DNA of 64,000 nucleotides. It comes from an uncultured Roseobacter sp. Its GTDB lineage: Bacteria > Pseudomonadota > Alphaproteobacteria > Rhodobacterales > Rhodobacteraceae. The notes beneath the pieces were generated by a model. That model saw only the letters and a program-made list of their open reading frames with translations, was not told the DNA's origin and did not search any database. Location: assembly GCF_947491795.1 (NCBI RefSeq), contig NZ_CANLKW010000001.1:186001-250000 (forward strand). Direction: 5' to 3'. This document shows, piece after piece, positions 18,343 through 26,984 of this stretch; positions within the stretch are counted from its first letter, which is position 1; each line of letters starts with the position of its first letter. The translations under genes were made by a program, and so were the position numbers.

Positions 18343-18613
18343 GGGATCAGTCTTCCTTTATCGGCTGTGCAGCCCTGCGGAGGCTGCTTTATGGGTCTGC
18401 TTCCCGCGCTGAATATCAGTCAGCCCGCAAAGATCAAGTAGGCCGCACCCGTCGCATCGGCCCCTGACTTGAAGAACTCCGCGCAAGTTGCTGATACTGT
18501 TCAAAGGCGTATTTGTTGTGTGGCCCGGATAGGGGTACGGTTAACCATGATTGTGGCGATTCGGGGCCGGTTTTCACGGTATCCGGGCGCTTTGGGAAGG
18601 GGCAGAGACAGGC
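18343..18613. other. Intergenic region between divergent tkt and the zapA operon
   Basis: About 270 bases with no convincing gene. It must hold the promoters of tkt and of the coiled-coil/zapA operon. No clear regulatory motif was recognised. Confidence 0.4.
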
Positions 18614-19096
18614 ATGAGCGAGATTGACGAGCTGCAGCGACGGATTTTGTCCGCGATGGACAGGGTGGCACAGGGGCTGGACGGGCTGAATGCCGCCGAT
18701 CCCGCTGAGGCGGATGCTCTGCGGCAGGAACTGGCGGACGAGAAGTCGATCAATGCGGAGCTGAAAGAGCGCATTGATACGCTGAGCGCGCAGCACGAGA
18801 AAATCCTGGTGGATGCCGAAAAAAAGGTCGCTGGCAAGATGACCGACCTCGATACCCAGCTGCAGAAACTGCGCCGTATCAACGCCCAGCTGGTCGAGGC
18901 CTGCGACGCGCTGCGCAAGGCAAACGCCGAGGGCGTGGGCGATCCGGATCTGATCAATGCGACAATGACGTCCGAACTGGAGGCAATCCGCACGATGCGC
19001 GATGCCGAGATGGCGGAGGCAGGAGAGATTATTGCGGCGCTGACGCCTTTGCTGGATGAAGCTGCTGCGGCGGCCGGAAACGGGAGTGCACAATAA
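18614..19096 (+). CDS. Coiled-coil protein encoded upstream of zapA
   Basis: A 160-residue, highly charged protein predicted to be almost wholly helical coiled coil, for example LRQELADEKSINAELKERID and DLDTQLQKLRRINAQLVEAC. There is no signal peptide or membrane segment. Its stop codon overlaps the zapA start by one base (TAATG), so the two are translationally coupled, which suggests a role in or near the division ring. It is not a recognised named family. The ATG at 18614 is preferred to an upstream in-frame one because the charged helix starts there. Confidence 0.8.
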   Translation: MSEIDELQRRILSAMDRVAQGLDGLNAADPAEADALRQELADEKSINAELKERIDTLSAQHEKILVDAEKKVAGKMTDLDTQLQKLRRINAQLVEACDALRKANAEGVGDPDLINATMTSELEAIRTMRDAEMAEAGEIIAALTPLLDEAAAAAGNGSAQ

Positions 19097-19488
19097 TGCC
19101 CGAGGTGACAATCACAATCGGTGGACGGAGTTTTGAGGTCGCCTGTCAGGAAGGCGAAGAGCACTATCTGCACACGGCCTCAAAGCTGCTGGATGACGAA
19201 GCGCAGATCCTTGCGGATCAGGTCGGGCGGATGCCCGAGGCGCGCATGCTGCTGATGGCGGGTCTGATGCTGGCCGACAAAACCGCCAGCGTCGAGGAGC
19301 GCGTGTCAGAAGTGCAGGCAAAGCTGAACCAGTGCGAAGCTGAACTGGCGGCTCTGAAAGAAAACCCTGTTGAGCCAGAGCGCATCGAAGTACCTGTTGT
19401 GCCCACGGCGGTGATGGAAACGCTTGCGGAACTGGCAGCGCGCGCCGAAGCGATTGCCGAGGCGGTGGAAGAAAAACAGCGCGCGTGA
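19096..19488 (+). CDS. zapA: Cell division protein ZapA
   Basis: A 130-residue ZapA, which promotes bundling of FtsZ filaments at the division ring. The N-terminal domain shows VTITIGGRSFEVACQEGEE and YLHTASKLLDDEA, followed by the helix RMLLMAGLMLADKT and a long C-terminal coiled coil. The C-terminal part, rich in Glu and Ala, is longer than in E. coli ZapA (109 residues). Coupled to the upstream coiled-coil gene and overlapping the following MliC-like gene by one base. Confidence 0.92.
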   Translation: MPEVTITIGGRSFEVACQEGEEHYLHTASKLLDDEAQILADQVGRMPEARMLLMAGLMLADKTASVEERVSEVQAKLNQCEAELAALKENPVEPERIEVPVVPTAVMETLAELAARAEAIAEAVEEKQRA

Positions 19489-19799
19489 TGGTCCGGACCT
19501 GCCTCTGGGCTGTGGTCTCTGCGGGCAGTGTCTGGGCGGACACGCCAACCGGATATGCATGCAGTATGGGGCAGTCAGTGACCGTCACACCGGCGGATCA
19601 GAACGCGCTGCATCTGGAAATCGGTGACGTCCGTCTCGAAATGTCGCCGGTCCCGGCGGCCTCCGGGGCGAAATATGCCGCAAATGCCGGTGCCCTGACG
19701 ATTGTCTGGTGGTCCAGGGGAACGGGCGGCGTTCTTTACGCTGAAAACAGTGAAGGCCGGCAGGTTGCCGGCCTTGCAGAAGAGTGTGAAGCCCGCTGA
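19488..19799 (+). CDS. MliC-like C-type lysozyme inhibitor / exported protein
   Basis: A 103-residue exported protein. The short signal peptide (CLWAVVSAGSVWA) is followed by an MliC-type fold: Y-x-C at YACSMGQSVTV, the ASGAKYAANAGALTIVWW block and a closing cysteine near EECEAR. MliC family proteins inhibit host or grazer C-type lysozymes in the periplasm. No lipobox cysteine is seen, so it is periplasmic rather than a lipoprotein. The ATG at 19488 overlaps the zapA stop (TGATG); a GTG one codon earlier is also possible. A perfect 9-base-pair inverted repeat (19753-19775) lies inside its 3' end. Confidence 0.7.
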   Translation: MVRTCLWAVVSAGSVWADTPTGYACSMGQSVTVTPADQNALHLEIGDVRLEMSPVPAASGAKYAANAGALTIVWWSRGTGGVLYAENSEGRQVAGLAEECEAR

Positions 19800-19817
19800 T
19801 CGCAGGCCGCCGCCGGT

Positions 19818-20180
19818 TCAGCCGTTGGCTTCGCGGATCTTGTTTGCAGCCTCTTTGTCGAACCCGACGCCATTTTCCTCTAGCAACGTGTCCAACTCGC
19901 CCGAAAGCGTCATCTCAGTGATGATATCACAGCCGCCGACAAATTCGCCTTTGACGTAGAGCTGCGGGATGGTCGGCCAGTCGGAAAAATCCTTGATCCC
20001 CTGGCGCACCGTTTCGTCGGCCAGAACGTTCACGTCCGAATACTGGACGCCCATATAGTTCAAAACACCTGCGACACGGCTTGAAAACCCGCATTGCGGC
20101 ATTTCCTTTGTGCCCTTCATGAACAGCACCACGTCGCTGGCGGAAATGGTTTCCTGGATCTGCGTATTCGCATCGGTCAT
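19818..20180 (-). CDS. grxD: Monothiol glutaredoxin (Grx4 type)
   Basis: A 120-residue monothiol glutaredoxin with the CGFS active site in [19 protein letters not shown] and the glutathione/Fe-S binding [19 protein letters not shown]. Such proteins carry [2Fe-2S] clusters together with BolA, whose gene lies upstream in the same unit. I chose the second ATG (20180, MTDANTQ) because the purine-rich site AAAGGG is about 9 bases before it; the ATG at 20186 overlaps the stop of the preceding small gene (ATGA). Confidence 0.93.
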   Translation of the reverse strand: MTDANTQIQETISASDVVLFMKGTKEMPQCGFSSRVAGVLNYMGVQYSDVNVLADETVRQGIKDFSDWPTIPQLYVKGEFVGGCDIITEMTLSGELDTLLEENGVGFDKEAANKIREANG

Positions 20181-20182
20181 AG

Positions 20183-20371
20183 TCATTTGCCCTTTTTCTG
20201 ATTGTAAGCGCGGTGATACCACGCTGCATAAGTCTGATCATCGGCGGGACGTGCCACGGCGGTGTCCGCGTTTTGCGCGAAACTCCCAAAAAGGCCGCTG
20301 CGTGTCCCGAAAAATGTGCTGACCCGTTCCAGCGAGGCATTCCGCCGGTTCGCGGCCTGAACGGTTTTCAT
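20183..20371 (-). CDS. Small unknown protein between bolA and grxD
   Basis: A 62-residue protein starting [17 protein letters not shown] and ending [20 protein letters not shown] lies 8 bases before the ATG and the stop overlaps an in-frame grxD ATG, so it is placed as a translated member of the bolA-grxD unit. It is basic, has no membrane segment and belongs to no family I recognise. A link to Fe-S handling is inferred only from context. Confidence 0.6.
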   Translation of the reverse strand: MKTVQAANRRNASLERVSTFFGTRSGLFGSFAQNADTAVARPADDQTYAAWYHRAYNQKKGK

Positions 20372-20495
20372 GTCAATCGCCTCCAGCCCCAGGGGCACGG
20401 CAGCATCCTCCGCCCGGCGCGGCTGTCGGTAAGACAGCGGTTTGCGCGGTTCGCGCCGGAAAGGTGCGCTTATGAGAGACCAGATGCGCAATGTC

Positions 20496-20732
20496 TCAGT
20501 CCGGGGCACGCGTTGTCAGGGCAAGCGCGTGCAGCTCTCCCTGAGAGCCGTCCATCTTGCCCTTGAGGGCGGCATAAACTGCGCGCTGCTGCTGGACACG
20601 GTTTTTGCCGCGAAAGCTTTCATCGACGACCATTGCAGACATATGCACGCCGTCGTCGCCTTCTACTCGGATTTCTGCTTCCGGAAAGCTCTGGCGCAGC
20701 AGGTCTTCAATTTCGCTGGCTTGCATTGGCAT
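20496..20732 (-). CDS. bolA: BolA family protein
   Basis: A 78-residue BolA-like protein (MPMQASEIEDLLRQSFPEAEIRVEGDD-type N-terminus, then AMVVDESFRGKNRVQQQRAV and the GELHALALTT C-terminal segment). It forms Fe-S-bridged complexes with monothiol glutaredoxin, encoded just downstream. Three in-frame ATGs are close together; the middle one at 20732 is best spaced from GGGAGA. Confidence 0.92.
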   Translation of the reverse strand: MPMQASEIEDLLRQSFPEAEIRVEGDDGVHMSAMVVDESFRGKNRVQQQRAVYAALKGKMDGSQGELHALALTTRAPD

Positions 20733-20891
20733 GTGCATTCTCCCGTCCCGGCTCTGATCCAGATGTAATTGGCCGGACCGCCGGGGACAAGTGTCAGAAT
20801 GGCAGTAATAGCCGCCGGGTATGGTGGTGTCCGACGATTTCGTGCAGACATGCCTGCGCAGCTGATCCATACTTTCCGTGGGAGGTTCCGA

Positions 20892-21860
20892 ATGCTTGTA
20901 TCTGACACCGCGCCAGAGCTGGCGCTGGCATGGCATAAGGCGGGAAAAGGCGCCGTTCTGGCCACAGTGGTGGAAACCTGGGGCTCCGCGCCGCGCCGCA
21001 CAGGCGCACAGCTGGTCATTGATCGCGAGGGCAATATGGAAGGCTCTGTTTCCGGTGGCTGTGTCGAGGGCGCCGTCGTGCTCGAGGCTATTGATGCCCT
21101 GGAAAAGGGAGAGGAACGCCTGCTGGAATACGGGGTCAGCGATGGGGATGCCTTTGCCGTGGGGCTTGCCTGTGGCGGAACCATCCGCATTCTGGTGGAG
21201 CCTGTGGGGGCGGTGATGCCGCCGGAACTGCTGCGCGAACTGGTGGCGGCGCGGGCGGCCCATGAGCCGGTGGCCTATGAGGTGACGCCCGGCGATGGCA
21301 CCCGCAGGCTGGTGACAGAGGGCTACCCCGAACGCTTTGCCATGGACCGCTCTGGTTTTGAGCCGGACGGGCGTGTTTTCGTGGCAATCCATAATCCGCC
21401 ACTCCGGCTGGTTGTGGTCGGGGCGGTCCATATCGCCCAGGCCCTTGTGCCTATGGCGCGCATCGCCGGATATGACCCGGTTGTGGTCGACCCCCGCGGC
21501 GCTTTCGGATCAGAGGCCCGTTTCCCGGACACGAAACTGATCGCAGAATGGCCCGACGAGGCTCTTGAGGAAATCGGGCTGCATGCACGGACAGCTGTTG
21601 TGCTGCTCACGCATGACCCCAAGCTGGACGATCCCGCACTGCACCTGGCGCTGCGGTCTGAGTGTTTTTACATCGGGGCTCTGGGCTCGAAACGAACGCA
21701 TGCATCGCGGGTTGCCAGGCTGGAACAAGCCGGATTTGACGCGGCGGACATCGCCCGTATTCACGGACCCGTGGGGCTGGATATCGGTGCGTCGGGGCCA
21801 CCGGAAATCGCTGTTTCGGTAATGGCGGAAATGACGCGCGTTCTGAGGCGCGGCGCATGA
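20892..21860 (+). CDS. XdhC/CoxF-family molybdenum hydroxylase maturation protein
   Basis: A 322-residue XdhC-family protein, which protects and hands over molybdenum cofactor, including its sulfuration, to xanthine-dehydrogenase-type enzymes. The N-terminal XdhC domain shows ATVVETWGSAPRRTGAQLVI and GSVSGGCVEGAVV; the C-terminal Rossmann domain has VVVGAVHIAQALVPMARIAG, YDPVVVDPRGAF and GALGSKRTHASR. It overlaps the next gene by 4 bases (ATGA) and serves the coxSLM-type enzyme downstream. GGAGG precedes the ATG. Confidence 0.92.
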   Translation: MLVSDTAPELALAWHKAGKGAVLATVVETWGSAPRRTGAQLVIDREGNMEGSVSGGCVEGAVVLEAIDALEKGEERLLEYGVSDGDAFAVGLACGGTIRILVEPVGAVMPPELLRELVAARAAHEPVAYEVTPGDGTRRLVTEGYPERFAMDRSGFEPDGRVFVAIHNPPLRLVVVGAVHIAQALVPMARIAGYDPVVVDPRGAFGSEARFPDTKLIAEWPDEALEEIGLHARTAVVLLTHDPKLDDPALHLALRSECFYIGALGSKRTHASRVARLEQAGFDAADIARIHGPVGLDIGASGPPEIAVSVMAEMTRVLRRGA

Positions 21861-22861
21861 AGTTCGGCCCGGTGCCCGTGCCGGACGCCGGGGGGGCCAT
21901 TCTTGCGCATTCGGTTGGTGTGGGCGCGCGCGACCGGCTGCGCAAGGGCCGTGTTCTGGACGTCGATGATATTGCAAAGCTGACGGCAGCAGGCATCGCG
22001 GAGGTGATCGTCGCGTGCCCCGAGCCGGGCGACGTGACCGAGGACTCAGCCGCCGCGCGCCTGGCAGCGGCATTGGTGCCGGATACGGACGTTGCAAACC
22101 TGCAGCTCACCCGGCCGTTTACGGGGCGTGTCAATCTGCTGGCCGACGGGCCGGGTGTGGCGCTTCTGGATGTGACGGCAATCGAGGCTGCGAACCGTGT
22201 GCATCCGATGATCACAGTTGCGACCGTGCCGCCGTTCCGGCAGATGCGGGACAGGGGCATGGTGGCCACGATCAAGATCATTTCCTATGCAGTGCCCGGT
22301 GACGCGCTGGAGGAGGCCTGCGCGCTGGCCCACCGGGCCATTCGTCTGGCGCCGCCGGTGCTGAATAAGGTTGCCCTGATTGTCACGGATATCGCGGGTG
22401 CGGCCGGCCTCAGGGGGGTAGAGGCCATCGCGGACCGGGTGGCCGCATTCGGTCGTGATCTGCACGAACCTGTTGTGGTGCCGCACACTGTTGATGCTCT
22501 CTCGGATGCGCTGCGGGCATCACAGGCAGAGCTCATTCTTATTCTGACGGCATCTGCCACATCGGATCCGGCGGATGTCGCCCCGGCGGCTTTGCGGGCA
22601 GCGGGGGGCAGTGTCGCCCGGTTTGGCATGCCGGTCGATCCCGGCAACCTGCTTTTTCTGGGCGAACTGGGGCAGGCGGCTGTGATCGGGCTGCCCGGTT
22701 GTGCCCGCGCACCTGCGCTCAACGGGGCAGACTGGGTGCTGTCGCGGGTCATCTGCGGTGTGCCGGTGACGGCTGCGGATATCGCGGGCATGGGGGTCGG
22801 CGGGCTGCTCAAGGAAATTCCATCCAGACCACAGCCGAGGTCCGGCAAAAAGCCTGGCTGA
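21857..22861 (+). CDS. Molybdopterin-binding protein (MoeA/MoaB-like) of the cox cluster
   Basis: A 334-residue protein with an N-terminal segment ([23 protein letters not shown] is the region, residues 6-28) and a C-terminal molybdopterin-binding domain like those of MoeA and CinA, visible as [16 protein letters not shown] and [16 protein letters not shown]. Such proteins accompany XdhC and form II cox genes and are thought to act in cofactor insertion or cytidylylation. The start overlaps the xdhC-like stop (ATGA). Confidence 0.82.
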   Translation: MKFGPVPVPDAGGAILAHSVGVGARDRLRKGRVLDVDDIAKLTAAGIAEVIVACPEPGDVTEDSAAARLAAALVPDTDVANLQLTRPFTGRVNLLADGPGVALLDVTAIEAANRVHPMITVATVPPFRQMRDRGMVATIKIISYAVPGDALEEACALAHRAIRLAPPVLNKVALIVTDIAGAAGLRGVEAIADRVAAFGRDLHEPVVVPHTVDALSDALRASQAELILILTASATSDPADVAPAALRAAGGSVARFGMPVDPGNLLFLGELGQAAVIGLPGCARAPALNGADWVLSRVICGVPVTAADIAGMGVGGLLKEIPSRPQPRSGKKPG

Positions 22862-22980
22862 GCAGGCCGGACCAGGCTGTATCGTGCATCATACGGAAAT
22901 TGATTAAAATTTCTGTTCTCAACTTACGCTTGCCGTGCTTAACTCCGCTCAGAAACAAAAAAGCTTTCAGGGAGGAAATC

Positions 22981-23466
22981 ATGGCACAGGTCTCAATGAC
23001 CGTGAATGGCAAGGCCGCGTCCGGCGAAGTAGAAGGGCGCACGCTGTTGTCTGCGTTCCTGCGGGACACGCTGCAGCTCACGGGGACACATATCGGCTGC
23101 GATACAAGTCAGTGCGGCGCCTGCGTGGTGCATGTCAACGGCGAGGCTGTCAAAGCCTGCACGATGCTCGCGGCTGAGGCCGACGGTGCCGAGGTGGCCA
23201 CCATCGAAGGGCAGGCCAATGCAGACGGCTCTCTCAACGTCATCCAGCAGGCATTCCAGGATCACCACGGTCTGCAGTGCGGTTTCTGCACGCCTGGTAT
23301 GGTGATGTCTGCGGCAGCGCTGCTGAAAGAGAACCCGACCCCGACAGAAGACGAGGTGCGCGCCTATCTGGAAGGAAACATCTGCCGCTGCACGGGTTAT
23401 CACAATATCGTCAAGGCGATCATGGCCGCCTCGGGGCAGGACGTAAGCTCAATCGCTGCTGAATAA
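22981..23466 (+). CDS. coxS: Carbon-monoxide-dehydrogenase-type [2Fe-2S] small subunit
   Basis: A 161-residue iron-sulfur subunit of a molybdenum hydroxylase. The first, plant-ferredoxin-type cluster is bound by C40, C45, C48 and C60 ([12 protein letters not shown]...KAC), and the second by CGFCTPGMV and the C-x-C of [12 protein letters not shown]. It passes electrons from the molybdenum site in CoxL to FAD in CoxM. GGAGGAAATC precedes the ATG. It begins the S-L-M order usual for form II enzymes. Confidence 0.93.
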   Translation: MAQVSMTVNGKAASGEVEGRTLLSAFLRDTLQLTGTHIGCDTSQCGACVVHVNGEAVKACTMLAAEADGAEVATIEGQANADGSLNVIQQAFQDHHGLQCGFCTPGMVMSAAALLKENPTPTEDEVRAYLEGNICRCTGYHNIVKAIMAASGQDVSSIAAE

Positions 23467-23558
23467 GTCGAAACACAGGGGCCGGGCCGCGGCTGGAACG
23501 CGGCAGACAGGCCCTCTGAGGCGGACAGCGTTCCGTCGAAATTCCAGGGAGGAATGAC

Positions 23559-25922
23559 ATGCCTAAAGACAGTGGCATTGGCGCCAGCTCAAAGCGCCGC
23601 GAAGACGTCCGGTTTCTGACAGGAGCCGGTAATTACACCGATGACATCAACATTCATGGCCAGGCGCATGTGTTCTTTCTGCGCTCTGATATTGCGCATG
23701 GGACGATCAGCAGTGTGGATACATCCGCCGCTGAAGCGATGCCCGGTGTTGTTAAAATCTTTACCGGTGCGGACTTTGAGGCCGTGGGCGGCATGCCCTG
23801 CGGCTGGCAGGTAACGGATAAGCACGGCCAGCCGATGCAGGAGCCCAAACACCCGGTGCTGGCGCATGGCAAAGTGCGCCACGTGGGCGAGCCGATTGCA
23901 GCCGTTGTGGCTGACACGCTGGAACAGGCACGCGACGCTGCAGAAGCGATTGACGTTGATATCGCCGAACTGCCCGCCGTGGTGGACATGAAGGCGGCTG
24001 TCGCAAACAGCGACAACAAAGTACATGATGATCTCACCTCAAACCTTTGTTATGACTGGGGTTTCGTCGAGGAAAACAAGGCCGCGACAGATGAGGCCTT
24101 TTCCAACGCGGCGCATGTGACCACGCTGGAGCTGGTGAATAACCGTCTGGTGGCCAACCCGATGGAGCCGCGTGTCGCAGTGGGTGACTATGCCCGCGGA
24201 ACAGGCGATCATACGCTGTACACGACCTCGCAGAACCCCCATGTGATCCGCCTGCTGATGGGCGCGTTTGTGCTGGGCATTCCCGAGCACAAGCTGCGCG
24301 TCGTGGCACCGGATGTTGGCGGCGGTTTCGGCACCAAGATCTTCCATTATCAGGAAGAAGCCTTTTGCACCTTTGCCGCCAAAGCCTGCGGGCGCCCGGT
24401 AAAGTGGACATCGAGCCGGTCGGAGGCGTTCATGTCTGACGCCCATGGCCGTGACCACGTCACAAAGATCGAGCTGGCGCTGGACGGTGACAACAACTTT
24501 ACCGCGCTGCGCACCGAGACCTTTGCGAATATGGGGGCCTATCTCAGCACTTTTGCACCCTCGGTTCCGACCTGGCTGCACGGCACGCTGATGGCGGGCA
24601 ACTATAAAACGCCGCTGATCTACGTGAATGTCAAAGCGGTGTTTACCAATACGGTGCCGGTCGATGCCTATCGTGGTGCCGGGCGCCCGGAGGCCACGTT
24701 CCAGCTGGAGCGTGTCATCGACAAGGCCGCGCGTGAGCTGGGCGTAGACCCGATTGCCCTGCGTCGTCAGAACTTTGTGACCGAGTTCCCTTATGCCACG
24801 CCGGTGGCCGTTGAATATGACACCGGGGATTATGTCGCAACGATGGACAAGCTGGAGGCCATGGCGGATCTCAGCGGGTTTGAGGCACGGCGCAAGGCAT
24901 CCGAGGCCAAAGGCAAACTGCGCGGGCTCGGTGTGAACTGCTATATTGAGGCCTGCGGCATTGCGCCGTCGAACCTGGTGGGTCAGCTTGGTGCACGCGC
25001 CGGGCTCTATGAAAGTGCCACAGTGCGGGTAAACGCTACGGGTGGTCTGGTGGTCATGACCGGCAGCCACAGTCACGGGCAGGGGCATGAGACGGCCTTT
25101 CCGCAGGTGATCGCGGATATGATCGGCATTGACGAGAGCATGATCGAGGTCGTGCACGGTGATACCGCCAACACACCGATGGGCATGGGCACCTATGGAT
25201 CGCGCAGTCTTGCGGTGGGCGGTTCGGCCATGGTGCGGGCGACCGAGAAAATCATCGCCAAGGCCAAAAAGATCGCCGGCCACATCCTTGAGGCGTCTGA
25301 TGCGGATATCGAGCTGAAAGACGGGACGTTCTCTGTCGCCGGTACCGATAAATCGCTGGCCTGGGGGGATGTGACCCTGGCGGCCTATGTCCCGCACAAC
25401 TATCCGCTCGAGGATCTGGAGCCGGGTCTGGAGGAAACGGCCTTTTATGATCCGTCGAACTTCACCTATCCCGCCGGTGCCTATGCCTGTGAGGTAGAGG
25501 TTGATCCGGACACCGGCAAGGTGACAATCGAGGCTTTCACGGCTGTGGATGACTTTGGCAACGTGGTGAACCCGATGATTGTCACCGGGCAGGTGCATGG
25601 CGGTCTGGCCCAGGGTATCGGCCAGGCGCTGCTGGAAAACTGTGCCTATGACGAGAACGGTCAGCTGCTGAGTGCGTCCTATATGGATTATGCGATGCCG
25701 CGCGCAGATGATGTGCCCTTTTACCAGGTAGATCATTCCTGTCAGACGCCCTGTACGCATAACCCGCTGGGGGTAAAGGGTTGTGGCGAGGCTGGTGCAA
25801 TCGGCTCGCCACCTTCGGTGGTCAATGCGGTAGTGGATGCGCTGCAGTCCGCGGGCAAGAATGTAACGCATATCGACATGCCGCTGTCACCGGCGCGTGT
25901 CTGGGCTGCGATGCAGGGATGA
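23559..25922 (+). CDS. coxL: Form II CoxL-like molybdenum hydroxylase large subunit
   Basis: A 787-residue molybdopterin-cytosine-dinucleotide subunit. The active-site loop reads AYRGAGR (residues 370-376), the form II signature; the true CO dehydrogenase form I signature AYxCSFR is absent. The catalytic glutamate is E744 in KGCGEAGAIGSPP. The GGGFGTK and MGTYGSRS motifs are also present. Form II enzymes have often failed to support CO oxidation, so the real substrate is probably an aldehyde or other small carbonyl or heterocycle. GGGAGG precedes the ATG. Confidence 0.92.
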   Translation: MPKDSGIGASSKRREDVRFLTGAGNYTDDINIHGQAHVFFLRSDIAHGTISSVDTSAAEAMPGVVKIFTGADFEAVGGMPCGWQVTDKHGQPMQEPKHPVLAHGKVRHVGEPIAAVVADTLEQARDAAEAIDVDIAELPAVVDMKAAVANSDNKVHDDLTSNLCYDWGFVEENKAATDEAFSNAAHVTTLELVNNRLVANPMEPRVAVGDYARGTGDHTLYTTSQNPHVIRLLMGAFVLGIPEHKLRVVAPDVGGGFGTKIFHYQEEAFCTFAAKACGRPVKWTSSRSEAFMSDAHGRDHVTKIELALDGDNNFTALRTETFANMGAYLSTFAPSVPTWLHGTLMAGNYKTPLIYVNVKAVFTNTVPVDAYRGAGRPEATFQLERVIDKAARELGVDPIALRRQNFVTEFPYATPVAVEYDTGDYVATMDKLEAMADLSGFEARRKASEAKGKLRGLGVNCYIEACGIAPSNLVGQLGARAGLYESATVRVNATGGLVVMTGSHSHGQGHETAFPQVIADMIGIDESMIEVVHGDTANTPMGMGTYGSRSLAVGGSAMVRATEKIIAKAKKIAGHILEASDADIELKDGTFSVAGTDKSLAWGDVTLAAYVPHNYPLEDLEPGLEETAFYDPSNFTYPAGAYACEVEVDPDTGKVTIEAFTAVDDFGNVVNPMIVTGQVHGGLAQGIGQALLENCAYDENGQLLSASYMDYAMPRADDVPFYQVDHSCQTPCTHNPLGVKGCGEAGAIGSPPSVVNAVVDALQSAGKNVTHIDMPLSPARVWAAMQG

Positions 25923-25957
25923 AGCTGAATGGGGGTGCGTGGTCTGAGAGGAATGAA

Positions 25958-26056
25958 CGGGGCGCTGCCCCGCTCGGCCCTCAGACTGTCTTAAGGACAG
26001 TCTGCCGCTGACGCGGACCGGACCTCGCCCCCCGGGATATTTCCGGCCAGAAGAAG
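25958..26056. repeat. Dispersed intergenic repeat, copy 1 (hairpin plus CCCCCGGGATATTT block)
   Basis: Between coxL and coxM lie a hairpin CGGGGCG-CTG-CCCCG (25958-25972), a perfect palindrome CAGACTGTC-TTAAG-GACAGTCTG (25982-26004) and a block beginning CCCCCGGGATATTT and ending GGCCAGAAGAA (26029-26056). The hairpin and the block recur at 45474-45530. The palindrome is not in the second copy. This looks like a chromosomal interspersed element of this bacterial group. Confidence 0.6.
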
Positions 26057-26092
26057 CCGCGTGCTTGTCTGAGCCCGAAGAAAGGAAAGAAG

Positions 26093-26884
26093 ATGTATAA
26101 TTTTGATGTGGAACGCCCCGGATCTGTTGCAGATGCGGCAGCTGCCATGGGGCGTGAGGATGCACAGGCGCTTGGAGGGGGGCAGACCCTGATCCCGACG
26201 CTGAAACAACGCCTGGCCAGCCCTTCGGTTCTGGTCTCGCTTACGGGTGTGTCAGAGATGCAGGGCGTTTGCAGCACGGATGACGGCCGGGTGGCGATCG
26301 GTGGGGCGACGACACATGCCACCGTGGCGCGGGAGGCCGCGTCGCTGTACCCTGGCCTGGCCGCACTGGCGGGCCATATCGGTGATCCGGCGGTGCGTAA
26401 CCGGGGGACAATCGGAGGATCGCTGGCCAACAATGACCCTTCAGCCTGTTATCCGGCGGCGGCTCTGGGCTCTGGTGCCACGATCATCACAAACAGCCGT
26501 GAGATTGCGGCGGATGACTATTTTCAGGGCATGTTCACCACGGCGCTGGAGGAAGGTGAGATCATCACAGAGGTCCGTTTCCCTGTGCCTGAAGTGTCGA
26601 ACTATCAGAAGTTTGTACAGCCGGCGTCCCGCTTTGCGCTCGTGGGGGTCTTTGTTGCAAAGTTCGCAGATGATGTCCGGGTTGCTGTGACAGGTGCTTC
26701 GAATGAAGGTGTGTTCCGGTGGAGTGAAGCAGAGGCGGCACTGTCGTCTGATTTCTCCGCAGGGGCGCTTGGCGGGCTGTCTGTGTCCGGTGACAACATG
26801 ATCAGCGACCTGCATGGTACGGGTGAGTATCGTGCGCATCTGGTGGGTGTGATGACGGAACGGGCTGTGGCCGCTGCGTCCTGA
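26093..26884 (+). CDS. coxM: CoxM-like FAD-binding medium subunit
   Basis: A 263-residue FAD subunit of the molybdenum hydroxylase. The FAD-binding segments are ALGGGQTLIPTLKQRLA and RNRGTIGGSLANNDPS, and the C-terminal CO_deh_flav_C domain contains GVFVAKFADDVRVAVTGAS. It completes the S-L-M set. It is separated from coxL by a 170-base gap holding a repeat element, unusual for subunit genes. GAAAGG lies before the ATG. Confidence 0.93.
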   Translation: MYNFDVERPGSVADAAAAMGREDAQALGGGQTLIPTLKQRLASPSVLVSLTGVSEMQGVCSTDDGRVAIGGATTHATVAREAASLYPGLAALAGHIGDPAVRNRGTIGGSLANNDPSACYPAAALGSGATIITNSREIAADDYFQGMFTTALEEGEIITEVRFPVPEVSNYQKFVQPASRFALVGVFVAKFADDVRVAVTGASNEGVFRWSEAEAALSSDFSAGALGGLSVSGDNMISDLHGTGEYRAHLVGVMTERAVAAAS

Positions 26885-26905
26885 GCGATGAGAAGACAGT
26901 GAAAA

Positions 26906-26929
26906 GGCCCCGCATGGCGGGGCTTTTTT
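26906..26929 (+). terminator. Rho-independent terminator after coxM
   Basis: GCCCCGC-ATG-GCGGGGC is a perfect 7-base-pair stem with a three-base loop, followed by six T residues, 22 bases after the coxM stop. It ends the cox transcription unit. Confidence 0.92.
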
Positions 26930-26984
26930 GTTTTTGCGTCGGCTGACGCCGCGCGTGCAACCGGACGGCACAGGAGGAAGCGCA

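Noticed and set aside
24039..25871. 610-codon minus-strand frame opposite coxL
   Set aside because: Very long but antisense to a clear molybdenum hydroxylase gene; protein is His- and Arg-rich with no domain.
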